The notes: generated from the letters alone by a model not told the origin. DNA of 64,000 nucleotides from Morinoia aosen (GCA_030386875.1 CM059570.1:37191422-37255421); one strand, 5' to 3'. Positions 11,593 to 24,050 are shown, numbered from the stretch's first letter. Numbers and translations are program-made.

Positions 11593-12756
11593 AACAAGTA
11601 CGAATGTGTGAGAGGAATGTGGAAGTATGTTGCTGTACCTAGTGTCATGTATGGTATGAGTGCTCTTGCTTGGAATGGAAGTGATCTTGAAAAGCTGGAT
11701 GTGATTCAAAATAAGGTAGGTCGTGTAGCATTGGGTGCTCCGAAATGGACAGTTATAGAAGCCATTAGAGGTGACCTAGGGTGGAGCCTATTTTCAGAAA
11801 GAATGATGAAAGCTGTGCTGAATTATAAGGTGAGAATTGAAAGAATGCAGAATAGCAGGTGGGTAAGGCGAATCTTTGAATGGAATCTGAGTGTAAGCTG
11901 TTGGGAGAAAGTATGTTGGGGGCATGCAAGGAAACTCAGTATGCAAAAGATTATTCATGTTAGAATTGGGAGACCTGTGGATGACTGGAGTTTAATAAAT
12001 GTTGGAGGTGTAGGGCCTGAGTGGGACTGCAAGAGGTGGAAGAAAGAGATTGAGAGACAAACAAAAGAGTATGGATTGAATAAGTGGAAGCTTAGCATGA
12101 TGCGGAAGCCTACACTTAACTGGTATATGAAAAAGAAAGCACCTAAGTTTAAGTTTGAGCTGTTTTATGATGGTAGTTTTGGAAGTCAACTCTTGTTTGC
12201 TGTGAGAAGTAAGTCATTGAGTGTGAACAGACGTACATGGAGATGGAATGAGAATAATAACAGATTATGTCAGCAGTGTAATAGTGGAGTAGAGGAAACA
12301 ATTGAGCATTTTGTGCTGGAATGTAGTAAGTATGAGCAAGAGAGAGAGAGTTTTATGAATGTGGTGTCTGAGCAGTATGGAGAGAATGAGTGGAATGCCA
12401 GATGTGCTGAAGATGATTGCGGTATGAGCTGTTTTGCTGGATTGGATCAGGAGTGTAATGCGAGTATCACTGAGGCTATGAGAGTGTTTCTTGTGCGTGC
12501 CTGGAGTAAGAGACAGTGACTGGAATGAGCCAGTCTGGTAGAATGGGCTGTAATGACCCAATGTGCCAGGGGATGATGTTTTGACACACTGGCTGTCCCG
12601 GTGATGCCTTCCAATGGAGGCTTGTGACAAGGATCGTAGATCCTGAGTAGTTTAGTGGACAAGTCTGGTACCAGGCGCTGAACTCTTTGTGTGAAAATTG
12701 TGGAGGGAATTGTAGGTCGTTACAAAGGCCCCGACACTGTCGGCCTTCAAGTTCAA
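11593..12756 (+). mobile_element. LINE 3' portion, copy 2, with open C-terminal frame
   Basis: 5'-truncated LINE, homologous to the minus-strand copy at 1270-3915. Homology starts at NKYECVRGMWKYV (about 11595) and the frame stays open to the stop at 12517-12519, about 305 codons. Motifs in order are VMYGMSALAWN, IQNKVGRVALGAPKW, EAIRGDLGWSLF, a long basic/aromatic linker, WRWNENNNRLC, and CNSGVEETIEHFVLECSKY, the CCHC-like end typical of LINE ORF2. The stops that kill copy 1 are absent here. The 3' UTR runs to about 12756 and ends in a TTCAAGTTCAA motif. No RT core is present, so it cannot retrotranspose by itself. It resembles LINE tails of crustaceans and chelicerates, which is recognition from memory and not a search. 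Confidence 0.8.
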
Positions 12757-12925
12757 TGCAGGGCTTGTTGTTTGTTGCATATGTTGACCATAGTAAGAGA
12801 ATATGAATGACTTGTAATAAACCATATGTATGGAGCAAGGAAAAATTTTAGTATGTATTATATTGCATTATAACAGTTTATTAGTGTTGGACATGGAAAG
12901 AAATGTGCATTATATTTTTCAGTTG

Positions 12926-14260
12926 GGTAAATGTTGAGGAGTTGATTATAATAGATTTTCCACTTTTGGATGACTAAATATTGTTAATGAGATGAAAATA
13001 AGGTAAATCTGAAGGACATGACAGTTGTCGATTTTGCAAATTGTAATGCGTAAACATGATTAATGACACCAAAATAAACGAGTTTTCATCTATGCACTTT
13101 TCGTCTCAAGTGAGTATTTTATTAGTTATAGCGGTAAATGACTTACCGCAACTCCAGTCTTTGAAGCGGAAAGAAATTCTTTGACCGAGTTGTATGGCAA
13201 TACTGCAATGGCGTCTTGCTTCCAGCGCTCTGTCTTGAAAGACGAAACCAAACCTACCGCTATACCTCGGTTAATACTCATTTGACGAAAAAAGTGTATA
13301 GGAGAAAAGTTGTTTATTTCGATGTTATTACCATGTTTCAAGCAACAAAAATTCGAAAATCGACGAGTAGCTGTTTATTCGAGCGCATTTGTCATCAATG
13401 ATGAAACTAAACTTACCGCTATAAATCGTAAAATACTCATTTGAGACTAAAAGTGCATAGAAGAAAACTTGTTTATTTTGATTCAATTAATTAGGTTCAG
13501 GCACCAAAAAGTGGTAAATCGACAACTGTCAAGTCCTTCAGATTTATCGAAAATAAACAATTTTTCTTCAATGCACTTTTTTGCGCATATGAGTATTTGA
13601 AAAGGTATAGTGGTAAATGAGTTAGCGGAACTCCAGTGTTTGAGGGGGGAGAAAATAAATAAGGGAAGCAAACCCCCTATGACAAACGTAAAGAGGATGG
13701 GTCTTGAGGGGGAGCCACAGTTCTGCTACTGAAAATTCGGAATAAAGTGAAATTGTAGTTAGTATGCATAAACATAGTTAATGAGATGGCGAGTTATATT
13801 GTCAATGACAAGAGATTACGTTCCCCATAACGGGTGAGTTTATTTGAGTCTTTGCCGATGTTGAGTCCATTTTGGGGTTTTCCCCTTCATTTTGGTTTGC
13901 TTGCACACACTCGATCATTTGACGTAATGGGTTGGTTGCAACCTTTGTTTTTAATTTTTACAAGAAGAACTGTGGCTATGCCTCACAATCTAACCTCTTC
14001 ACGTTTGTAATAGGGTGTTAACTTCCGTTTTTCAATGAATTTGGCGCGATCGCTGCAAAAGTCAACTTCAGAGTTGAATACTTGATAACTTCCTGCTCCA
14101 AACACTACAGTTGCGTTAAGTAATTCATTCCTCTAACTCGTTCAAGAATTATTTGCAACGAAAAGTGCATAGAAGAAAAGTTGTTCATTAACACATAATG
14201 AACTATGTTGAAGCACCTAAAAGTTGAAAATCAATTATGGTCAACTCCTCAACATTTACC
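12926..14260. mobile_element. Older related MITE, interrupted by a 547-bp copy
   Basis: The left end GGTAAATGTTGAGGAGTTGA (from 12926) and the right end TCAACTCCTCAACATTTACC (to 14260) are perfect inverse 20-mers. The flanking octamers are TTCAGTTG and TTCATTTG, 7 of 8 matching. Inside it lies the younger copy 13002-13548 with its own TSD. Without that copy and one octamer the host element is about 780 bp. The middle (about 13640-14100) is not shared with the other members and is unassigned. Confidence 0.8.
13002..13548 (+). mobile_element. 547-bp MITE nested in an older MITE, perfect 8-bp TSD
   Basis: It starts GGTAAATCTGAAGG and ends CCTTCAGATTTATC (one change from the perfect inverse). 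It is flanked by GAAAATAA at 12994-13001 and 13549-13556. Length and sequence nearly match the copy at 4730-5276. It sits in the subterminal region of an older relative, so the family has been active at more than one time. Confidence 0.92.
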
Positions 14261-14408
14261 TTCATTTGTAATAGAGGTAGTGGTTTCAGTTTTCATTAAG
14301 GTGCACTTCCATTTCACACCCAATTCAATAGATAGTGCTATAGGTTAAAATGCAGAATGGTCGAATAGGACTGGCAACTGGGAATGGCATGGTCTGGTCA
14401 AAATTCAG

Positions 14409-14958
14409 GGTAAATGTGTGGTGTTTGGTAGTAATACCTAGATTCTAGACTTTTCGGTGCCAAAACATAGTTATTAAGACCTAAATGAACCATTTTTGCT
14501 ATTCACTCTTTGTTGCAAATGAGTATTTTACAAGGTATAGCAGTAAATTAGTAACCACAACTCAAGTGTTTGAAGCGGGAAGTAATTCATCGAGCTTGTG
14601 GTATGGCAAAACTACAATGGAATCTGGCTTCCAATGCTTGCGTTGTCAAAGACGAAACTAAACCAATTGCTCTAAGTTTTTAATTACCCATTTGCCACAA
14701 AAAGTTTTGAGAAGAAAAGTAGTTTATTTTGATGTTATTACTATGATTCAAGCAACAAAAATTTGAAAATCTATTAGGAGCCGTTTATTCAAGCGCATTC
14801 ATCATCAAAGACAAAACTAAACCTACCACTATAACTTGTTATATACTCATTTGCAACGGAAGGTGCATAGAATAAAAATTGTTTATTTAGATCTAATTAC
14901 CAATTTTCAGGTATCGAAAAGTGGAAAATCGATTACTACCAAATGTGTCACATTTACC
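14409..14958 (+). mobile_element. 550-bp MITE of the same family, perfect 8-bp TSD
   Basis: It begins GGTAAATGTG and ends CACATTTACC. The octamer AAATTCAG is identical on both sides (14401-14408 and 14959-14966). The interior order matches 4730-5276, including the 'CAAGCAACAAAAATT' and 'GTTTATTCAAGCGCATTCATCATCA' blocks, but with more substitutions, so it is an older insertion. Confidence 0.9.
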
Positions 14959-14969
14959 AAATTCAGATC

Positions 14970-15600
14970 ATGAGGTGTTCAAGGCAGAGTCTGACCAGGT
15001 TGGGTTGAGAAAGGCCAAGTTCAGATCCTGAGGTGGTTGTTACTATTGGCTCCGGCTGGTGGAATCTTTGTGATTTTTGCGGGTCTTAATCGGAACCATG
15101 TCTGAGGTAGTTGGTGAGCTGAAACTACAAGTTATGATTGTTTGATTCTATGTATGCCTAGAATTAAAAGGGAATAAAAGAACATATGCAAGCCTACATG
15201 GAAATGAGTAAAAAATGAAAGCCATAAAAAGGGACAAAAGGTTACAGAATTGATTTATATAAAAAAAGTGAACTATTGTCTGAACATGTAGAAATGTGAA
15301 GTCAACATTGAATTTAATGTTGTCAACAATTTCAAAAATTTTTTTGCCGTATAGTGGAAATATGGTACAATTGAACACTTTTCCACAAATGACATTTTGC
15401 TCGCAAATGCTTTGTTTTCAAAATATTCAACTTTGAAGTTAGATGAATGCAGTCTATAAAGTTGGACGAACGAATTTGTAAATAAGCAGAAAAACGGTTT
15501 ACAGTAATGCAGTAATGACACGTACTTGCAATGCAAATCATTGTTGGTATGTTGTTAGGTTTTTTCTGTGGTAAAAGTGGCATCTATGGGTTGTTTTCAG
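14970..15600. other. Spacer between MITE copies
   Basis: No supported feature. Three overlapping short minus-strand frames at 15148-15583 mutually exclude one another and match nothing recognised. Confidence 0.35.
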
Positions 15601-15605
15601 AATTA

Positions 15606-16177
15606 GGTATATGTGGAGAGAACCATAATAGATTTTCCATTCATTGGTGCCTAAACATAGTTAATTAGATTTAAATAAGCAATTTTTTCCCCATGCAATT
15701 TGGGGGGAAATGAATTTTTAACAAGTTACAGTGGTAAACTACGCACCGACACTCTAGGGTTTGAAGCGGGAAGAAATTGTTTGGAGGAGACGACCACAAT
15801 GGACTCTCTTTTTACGTGCTCTAATGATCGAACGTATTCATGTCATTGATGACAAAAATTAACATACCTCTATAAATTGTTATTTTTGGGTGATAACTTC
15901 TGTTGTGTTATGAACTAAAAGATCCTAGAGGTGAATTCAGGCTTTGGAAGGTCGGCTAATAATAAATTAACTTGTATGCAAACGTACTGTAACAGCTGAA
16001 GCGTGCAACTGTTTGTGCTGTAATGAACATGAAAGTAAACCCATTGCTGTAACTCATAAAATATCCATTTGCTGCTAAAAGTGTATAGAAGAAAAGTAGT
16101 TTATTTCGATTTAGTTAACTATGTTTAGGCAGCAAAAGTTGGAAAATAAATTTTGGTTTCTCATTCACAAATACTAA
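15606..16177. mobile_element. Diverged MITE of the same family
   Basis: The left end resembles GGTATATGTGGAGAGAACC and the right end is its imperfect inverse near 16177. Family blocks are present, including 'TTTGAAGCGGGAAGAAATT' and 'AGTGTATAGAAGAAAAGT'. I could not define a clear TSD, so both borders are approximate. Confidence 0.6.
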
Positions 16178-16454
16178 GAATTACAGTAATTTTTTGAAAG
16201 CAATGGTGCATTATGGACTTACTTAATGTTTGATGGATTCAGTATTGTATTTGGGTTGAAAAGAGTTTGAATTAAGATAGAAATGTAATGTTTAACATAT
16301 TAGCAAGTTTAATATGTGTCATATGTCCATTATACGTATTCATCCGAGTTAAATTTCTGCACTATGAAAACAAATAAGAATGGATTGAGAAAGGGTTTGA
16401 TACTATTTAGGAATGGGTAAAATAATGATGGTCATCAATATCACACAAATATAT

Positions 16455-17010
16455 GGTGTATGTGTAGCGTTGGTCAGTAATCGATTTTCCAATTTATGGT
16501 GCCTAGAAATAGCTAATTAGATATAAAGAAACAATTTTTCTTCTATGCACTTTTTGTTGGAAACGAGTATTTAACTAGTTATGGTGGTAGGTTAGTTTTG
16601 TCTGTGGTTATGAATGCGCTCGAATAAACAGCTACTCAGCGATTTTTGAATTTTTGTTGCTTGAATCATGGTAATAACATCGAAATAAACAAACAACTAT
16701 TCTTCTATACACTTTTTTCGTCAAATGAATATTTAACGAGGTATAGCGGTAGGTTTGGTTTCGTCTTTGATGACGACCGCAATGGAAGCGAGATTCCATT
16801 GCAGTGTTGTTACACCACGGGATCGATGAATTTCTTTCCGTTTCAAACACTGGAGTTGCGGTGAGTCATTTACTGCCATAACTCTTGAAATATTCATTTC
16901 CGACGGAAAGTGCATATAAGAAAACTTGTTTATTTTGATCTAATTAACTACGATTAGACACTGAAAAGTGGAAAATTGATTACTGTATTGACGAAGGCTA
17001 CACATTTACC
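16455..17010 (-). mobile_element. MITE of the same family, reverse orientation
   Basis: The left end GGTGTATGTGTAGC and right end GCTACACATTTACC are inverse with two mismatches. The flanking octamers AAATATAT and AAATATTT match at 7 of 8. The asymmetric interior block (the GCGCTCGAATAAACAGCTACT region) lies in the opposite direction from the copies at 4730 and 13002, so this one is inverted. Confidence 0.8.
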
Positions 17011-17019
17011 AAATATTTT

Positions 17020-19255
17020 TATTTTGAAGGCATGTTTGTTATAGATGTGTATGTGTCTTGTGTATTGTGTGAATTATTACCTTAATGCATGCACCAAGTA
17101 ATTTTTAAACTAATTATAAATATGTTTTTAAAATCCATTGAAGCATTATTGATTGCATAATTGACAAAGTTATTTGAGTAAACATATATTTTTATTTTTT
17201 CTGTTAAATTGTCTCTGATGTGTTTATGGTATGAAGATTAGATTTTGATAACTCAGGTGCATGATTGGAATTGATTTGGATCAATATGGTGATAGAAACA
17301 TGAGTGTAGACTATATATTCGTCTTTGGAATGTTAAAAGTATCAGTTTATGGGATGATCACAAATAGATATAGAAAAGGGAATTACAGATTGAACAAGTG
17401 AGGTAGTGATAAATGTTGATAATATCAAGAATTTATTGATTGTTTTTTGAGTGATTTGGTTTCTTTTCATGATGAAATGTTTGATGGAATTGTGATAAAC
17501 AAATGTATATATGGTATAATTATTGTAATGAAAGTGTACAAGTTTTAAATTTTCTGCTCAATGTTTGGAGTGATGATTTATGTCAAATTAAAGTCTGCCT
17601 CTAAATGTTAGAGTCAGAAAAGTGGAACAAATTCATCATTGTTCAAATTAGTCATATTCAAAGAATATGAACCAATTTTGAAATATATGTCTAGTAAATT
17701 GCTTGGAGACTATGAAAGTTTTTGGATGGGAAATATATAAAGTATTATCTTAAAGTAAATCATAGTTGTAAATATATTAGTGAAATATTTATTATAAAAC
17801 TGAAAAAGTTTCTCTTATGTTTGAACTTACATTTTGATGGAATTAAAGATCCATTGATAATAGTAGTTACTGGGAGATGAAAACGGACGCAATCACATAA
17901 AAACATTCTAAGAAATGGTGTTAAATCATCATTGAAGAATATTTAAAGTTAATTAGAAGGGGGTTCCTTATGCACTCACTTTCAAGGTAAAAAGATTTAG
18001 TTGTTTGAAAGTGTTCAGTTTGTTATTGCACTGACAATAATTTGACCAAACCAACAAGCTCATTTATAAGAAAGCACTCTCTGAAGAAAGACCCTTTCTT
18101 TAAAATTTTAAAATATTGGGTTCAACCTCACATTCGTTATTATATCCTCATTCTACTGTTCAAGTATATCTTAAGAAATGGTGTCGATAAATGAGTGTGA
18201 CACAGCAGTGAAAGATTTGTTTTTGACCTTGATATTCTTAGTTATCTAAGTTGTCCTTATTATCATAAAAAGAGAGTACTGGTTGAGATCAGTACAACAA
18301 GCCATGAAATAGGTCCAAAGGAGGAATGAATATGTGCTTGGGTTGTTGTGATGTGTTAGTTTGTTGAGGGGGGTGATGGAAATTATCATATCTTATTTCA
18401 ATGATTTGATTATGAGTGAAAATAGATTCAGTTCAGTCATCATTATTCCACTAATGAAATTTAGGTAACCATAATGGTTAATCATGTGAGGTCCTAAGCT
18501 GAGAGGTAGGTTGAAATAGGTTTTTGAATTGATGATTTCTTTGGTCATTGCTGTCTAGTTTTGAAGCACCTATTGGTAGTCTTAAAAATCCTAATTTTTG
18601 TTTTATGACTTTTGTCTTAAATTTTTGGAGAGAGAGAAGAGTTATGACATTGATAATTTTATGATCAATCTTGCAGTTTATTTGCGCATTTCATGTCCAT
18701 AGCATGATATTTGTCTTAATTTTGCATTATAATTTGTTATCTTGAATGAAGTTCCGATGAAGTGTACTGAGTGGAATAAATCAGAGCATTCATTGTAGAG
18801 AGTAAAGAATTCCCTTGAATGGAAATGTGTGATTGAGGATGTTTCATTGGATGTGTGCTTGAAATGTAGTGTGCACATTTTTGGGACAAGTTTTAAAGTG
18901 TAGAGGTAGTTCATGTTACAAAGAAATGTCATTGACATTTTTGTGGTGGTTGGTGTAGTCTTAAGAGGTGGTATTAGTGTTTGGAGTACAGCCTTTTTGT
19001 TTGTTGTTGTGCAGCAGTGTACAATGGCATTGTAAGTGGTTGTGGTAAGGTATGGGAGTGCTGCTGGTCTGATTTGTGAGGGTATATAGTTAGTGTTTTC
19101 TGTGGATAATCTGTTATGTCATGTTCTTTAAATGGTAATAATGGTTTTTATTGCATACTTGGTTGTAGTACATTTTGTTATTTGAATGTCTTCTACATTG
19201 AAATGCTGTATAGTTCATTTGTAGCGTACATGTTCATTAATTTTGAAACGTGCTT
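17020..19255. other. AT-rich spacer, nothing recognised
   Basis: No coding, RNA or repeat feature could be supported here. Confidence 0.4.
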
Positions 19256-19257
19256 GT

Positions 19258-19579
19258 ATTTATGGGGATTAGCACCTCTGAAGGGAATACGTGAGGCAGA
19301 GCCGGGAGTTAGGTATGTTGTCTATTTGTTTAAATAGAATTTTTCTCTAATGTTAAGGACTTGTTCCCAATTAATAATTGTCCTGTTTTTAGCATCAAGT
19401 ACTTATTCTTGAGCGTTTACTTAGTTTCAGGAATTTCTTGACTGATTTATTGTTTGTATGACCTTGTGTGTTGATTACACAATCTCATATTTTGATACCA
19501 AAAGGTTCCTTTTTGCTTGTTCTTTTGGAAAAGCTTTTATTGTGATTAGGGAGGTTAAAATAACCTCTAATCTAATTTG
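19258..19579 (+). repeat. SINE-like ~360-bp repeat, diverged copy
   Basis: It shares 'GGGATTAGCACC', 'GGGAGTTAGGTA', 'CTGATTTATTGTTTGTATGA' and the closing 'TTAGGGAGGTTAAAATAACCTCTAATCTAAT' pattern with the better copies at 21247 and 40263. It is heavily substituted. Confidence 0.6.
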
Positions 19580-19584
19580 TTGAA

Positions 19585-21240
19585 ATGTACATTATATATA
19601 GTGGTGTTTTGTTCTAATAATGGGGGAAATGGTTGGAGTTTGATGTGTTTTAACTTGTTTGAGGTATGTTTGTTTTGAATGTGGAGATTGTTTACTAATT
19701 AGGGCGGAATGAGTTACGAGTATGTAGTTCAGGAGTTTTTTGGTAAGTTGTTCTGCATTTTGGTCAAGTTTTGCTGAACAGTTGTTGCATTTAAAAATTA
19801 TTTTTCAACAAATTTGTTATTAGCAAAAGACCCAAATTATAAACGTAGTGTATAGGTTTCTATAAAGAGTGAACAAGAGTCATTCATTTAAAGAAATATT
19901 TTGACATGGATTTTTGCAACAGTTTTTGTGTTCTTTAATAAAGTTAGGACAAAAGAAAGCTGATGAGTAGTTGTACAAATTGTAGTAATTTTATCATCAA
20001 TATTAATGAGGGAATTGCATGTCTACCATTACACGGTTGTACATGTTTGAAGTGATAAGTGATAAAAGATCCATGAAGTGATTTTAATAATGAAAATGTG
20101 GTGTAAATATTGATGTGGTTGTGTTTTGTCTTGGGTCAGATGTAAACAATACATGGGTGCAATTGGTGAGTGGATAAAGTGTAGTGAGTATAGAATTAGG
20201 TTATAGGGCATTGTGTAGCGTTGCCTGTGTTGGTGCAGGCTGTGGCTGTGCAGAGTAAGTTGTGGAAAGTGAGATGGGAATGCTGTGTGGACAGAGTGTT
20301 AAGGGAATGATTGTGTTGCTTGCTAAATGAGCTGATGCAACAAAGTGAGGCCTGCCTTCTCCTGTGACCAAGCTCTGCTGCTACTACTTTTGCATTTTTT
20401 TAGTAATGGCATCAATTTAGAGGAATGTTGATTAATTTTGAATGAATGATATATGATGTATTTTCTTATTATTTTTCAACATGTCTGCGATGTGGAAAAT
20501 GACTGCACAAATTGAATGTCACGGTATGAGTTTGCAAGAAGTGTTTTATTTATAGATAATGAAAAGTACAGTATTTGTTATTGATCAAGGTAGGTTATGT
20601 CAGTTTATTGATGCATAGAAGTAGTGGGTTGTCAAAGTTTGTCACTACTGAAGTGTTGGTGTAGTGGATATACAAGAAATGATATTTAAGTAATGTTGAT
20701 TGATGAGCAGAAGAAAATAATTTCAATTGATAATTGGTACAAAATGACATGACCATTTCATGACATGACGTACAGATAGTGTGTGATGAATGAAGCGTAT
20801 CTGTGATACAGGTCAAGTAATGGTTATTTTAATGTCATTCGAGTACAGTTAAAGATATGGACATGAAATGTTTCTTAGTCAGTAGTTTTGAATTTGACTA
20901 TCGTGTAATGAGGCTTTGTAAGTGTGTGATTCTTGCATGTGGGGGAATTTGCATTTTTTGGGGAAGATGCAATGTCTGATGCTTGATAAAGAAAGTGAGT
21001 TTTCTTAGAATAAAAATTGAGTCAATTGTTTTAGATCATAAAGGAATTAGATAGGTTCATGATTGTATATTCTGCAAATAGTAATTTGTATCTGGATTAA
21101 ATTTTTTTCATTAAGTTTGACATGTAGGGTTATATGATTTTGTGTCTGGACTTTCTGTGCATAGATTCCTCATTTTGTTAACTTTGATTGTAATGGTGCT
21201 CTTTCTCTATTTTTGGATTATGTTTGTTGTTGTTAGGAAG
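19585..21240. other. AT-rich spacer, nothing recognised
   Basis: No feature could be supported in this stretch. Confidence 0.4.
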
Positions 21241-21246
21241 GCCACT

Positions 21247-21605
21247 AAGGGGGATACAACTATTGTATCTATGGGAATTAGCGCTCCCAGGGGGATTATG
21301 TAAGGGCCTGAGCTAAAGGTTAGGTAGGCTTTCATTTTGTTTAAAATAGAATAGGTTTTTATTTTGTTACAGACCATCTTTTTTTCCGGTTCACTGCTGT
21401 CCTGTTCTTCAGCGCCTACTACTTTTTTCTTTAACTTTTTATTGTTTCATGATCTTCTTTCTTAGCTTTCTGTTTCTGTGCCCTTTTTTCATAGATTTCA
21501 AGTTTCTTTAACTCCATACTAAATGGTGCCTTCTTCCTTCCTACCTATGGATAGCCTTTGTTGTGGATAGGGAGGCCTAAACTAACTATTAATCTAATCT
21601 AATCT
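21247..21605 (+). repeat. SINE-like ~360-bp repeat, good copy
   Basis: Full-length copy. The head is GGGGGATACAACTATTGTATC followed by GGGAATTAGCGCTCCC, which gives two potential hairpins in a row. Then come 'AGGTTAGGTAGGC', a pyrimidine-rich middle with 'GGTTCACTGCTGTCCTG', 'CATAGATT' and 'ACTAAATGGTGCC'. The tail is 'GGGAGGC.TAAACTAAC' ending in a short TAATC repeat. It has no reading frame of note. Confidence 0.8.
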
Positions 21606-21880
21606 GTTAGGGAGGTTTAAATTCATTTGAATGAATCAATATATTGTGCAAAGAAAATGTATGTATCGTATCTGTGGACAATTATGCCATTCAGGAAAGC
21701 ATGGATAAGTTATGATTCTATTCAGATGAACAAATTTGTAGTTTTTACGCAGTAGAATACAGCTTTTGAAGCTATGTGAATTAGCATTTGTGGGAGGAAG
21801 AAGTGAGGTCCCTGTGGATTTAGGTGAGCCCTTTCACTATGGAAATAGAATGGTATTTTTGTTGTGTTGCAATATTTACC

Positions 21881-22105
21881 TCTCCGGGGATGCAATTATT
21901 GTATCAATGGGAATTAGTGCTCCTAGGAGGGAAATGTTGAAGCTCAGCTAAGAGTTAGTTATTTTTTAAGGTTGAAATGAAGTGTTTATTTGCTTTGTTA
22001 AGGACTACCTTTTTTGGTTCATTGTCTTGTTTCCCAGCACCTCTGATATGTTTTTTCAATTGTAACGTTAGTTCATGAACTTCATTTAATGGGCAAGCTA
22101 ATTCC
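21881..22105 (+). repeat. SINE-like repeat, 3'-truncated copy
   Basis: It retains the head ('CCGGGGATGCAATTATTGTATC', 'GGGAATTAGTGCTCC') and the part through 'TTCATTGTCTTGTTTCCCAGCACCT'. It fades after about 22105. Confidence 0.6.
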
Positions 22106-22200
22106 CTAATTTTTGATATACATACAAGTTTTATGTAGAACTCACTTATGTTCAATTTAAAATTTAATGGGCAAGACGACTAAGGAAATGTTTGTTGCAG

Positions 22201-22276
22201 GAGATGTGGAGACGGAACGACAAGATTCACGTGAGCGGCTGTTCGTCTGAAGGAGTTCTCCAGAATTTTGGTTGGT
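22201..22276 (+). CDS. Candidate internal exon of an unrecognised gene (1)
   Basis: A pyrimidine-rich acceptor (TTTGTTGCAG, ending 22200) and a donor (GTGAGT from 22277) bound a 76-nt block that is open in frame 1 (EMWRRNDKIHVSGC…NFGW plus one nucleotide). Its GC content is clearly above the flanks. Its phase fits the next candidate exon at 27354-27435. No homology is recognised, and the rest of the gene is not found, so this is inference from splice-site pattern and composition. Confidence 0.3.
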
Positions 22277-22773
22277 GTGAGTATTGTAGAATGTTGACAG
22301 TTGTGTATTTAATTATTAAGCAAAATAAGGTATTCAAAATAAAGATTAGAATGTTTGAAAGCTTTGAGATGCAACGTTTTTGTCTTTCGGAATATGAAAA
22401 TAAATGTATAGTTTTATAGAGAGGACAGATGAAGAAACAGAAGCAATAAATATTTCAGGGAATGTTACAATAAATGCATTTGAGTTTTGTAATGTTGAAG
22501 CTTAATAATATTCATATTTTATGTCAGTAGAAATATTATGGTGGAATGACGTACCAATGTATTTTAATGAATTTCAATGGGTTAGAAGAAGCATTTCTGC
22601 TCAGTCTTTGAAAGAATTTAATTGAATGGGTGATGTATAGACTTCAGTTTGTGGCAGGAGAACTAACATTGTATTAATTGATGGGCTTTGTTGCTATGAG
22701 GAAAAGATGTAGGGTATGAAGTTAAAGGTCTCATTTTTTTTGTTGGGAAATACACTTATGATATTAGAGATAA

Positions 22774-23216
22774 TTGTCATTTGTAGGACAGGAAAATTTG
22801 GGGAAATTGTATCCCCAAATCGATTTCAAGTTTGTTTTTTGCAACAGTTTCCAAATAAAATCATTTTTCCAGTATAAAGACAGACTGCCGAAAGAGTTGC
22901 TCTCTAGTATTGTGTATAAATATCAGTGTGGAACCTGCCATAGTTCCTACATAGGGAGCACTCTGAAACAGTCAAAGATCAGATTTTACCAACATCTAGG
23001 CAAATCATTTAGAACTAATAGACTGCTAGCAACTCCATCTCAGTCTTCGCCTAGACTTCACTGTGAAAGCACCAACCATATTTTCTCGGTAGATGATTTT
23101 TCAATTTTAGATTCTACGTGTAATGGCGATCTCCGGATTTAAAAATCAATGTACATTTTTAAGCAGAAACCCGTCCTTAATTGTGATCAGAGTGCCTGCC
23201 AATTGTATATTATATA
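22774..23216 (+). pseudogene. Penelope-like element, C-terminal GIY-YIG endonuclease remnant
   Basis: The frame reads …YKDRLPKELLSSIVYKYQCGTC followed by SSYIGST, Arg and the linker typical of the GIY-YIG nuclease of EN+ Penelope-like elements. Next come SFRTNR…TPSQSSPRLHCES and a DLRI motif. An in-frame TAA follows DLRI at 23140-23142, where these proteins normally continue with Leu-Glu. Downstream in the same frame is KSMYIFKQKPVLN, so the residue expected to be the catalytic Glu is read as Lys. The stop and the changed residue imply an inactive copy. The reverse transcriptase part is missing (5' truncation). The frame ends at about 23216. Confidence 0.85.
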
Positions 23217-23219
23217 GGT

Positions 23220-24050
23220 TGTATATATATTTAGCAATTATTGAAATATCAATTTGTATATATTTTCGATCTTATTTTCAGAGCATTCATTGATAATGAA
23301 TATTCGAAACTAGCGCTAGTCTGAATGCCCCTTTTTAGAAAAAAAAGAATTTTATTCCGATGTTTGTGGTTTTATTCCTGATATATATATATGGAGCAAC
23401 GTTGACAAGTTAAAAATGTATTTCTTTTGAGACCTGTGACTTTTTGTTGGGCTAGATTTTTTTGCATGGATTCGCATTTGTGTCATTGTTACTGTCTAAT
23501 TTGTTATGTTTATTTTAAACTTGGATATTTTATTTGTAGCAGCAAAACATTGACTTTTGAGGTATAGGCCATAACAGATAGTGTTTTAGTATTACAAGTG
23601 ATTTTATTTCTTTAAACATTAATAAAGAAGATAAATTATGCAACACTGGAAATTTTTGGAATATATTTTAACTATAAAATTCAAGGTGAAATGTCAAATT
23701 GACATTGACAAGGTCATTTTTATAGTTTAAATGTAGTGTATGTAGAGCTATTGAATTATGTCTGTACTCTGCGTAGAAAATGTATAGTTAAATTATAATT
23801 CTGGCTATTATTTATTTGGTTAGTTGGTTAGTTAGTTTCTTTGTTAGTCTATTTGGTATGCTTTCATCAATAAATTCAGAAAATCAGTAGGGTATTTATA
23901 CTGAGCTTGGGGAATTTTGTGCATTTTTGAACCAGATTATGTTGGACATGTTAGGCTTGGTGCAATAGATTAACATAGAATATTTAACAAGTCTATTGTT
24001 AGCTGGGCTTGGAAATTAGAACTTGATATTGAAATAGGTTGGGATAGAAT
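23220..24050. other. Spacer after the Penelope remnant
   Basis: The first ~120 bp may still belong to the element's 3' end. The rest is AT-rich with no recognised feature. Confidence 0.35.

Noticed and set aside
23220-23340. Hammerhead ribozyme near the Penelope remnant
   Set aside because: Penelope-like elements can carry one, but the CUGANGA core followed by a stem and GAAA is not present. Only a GAAAC after a short hairpin was seen.
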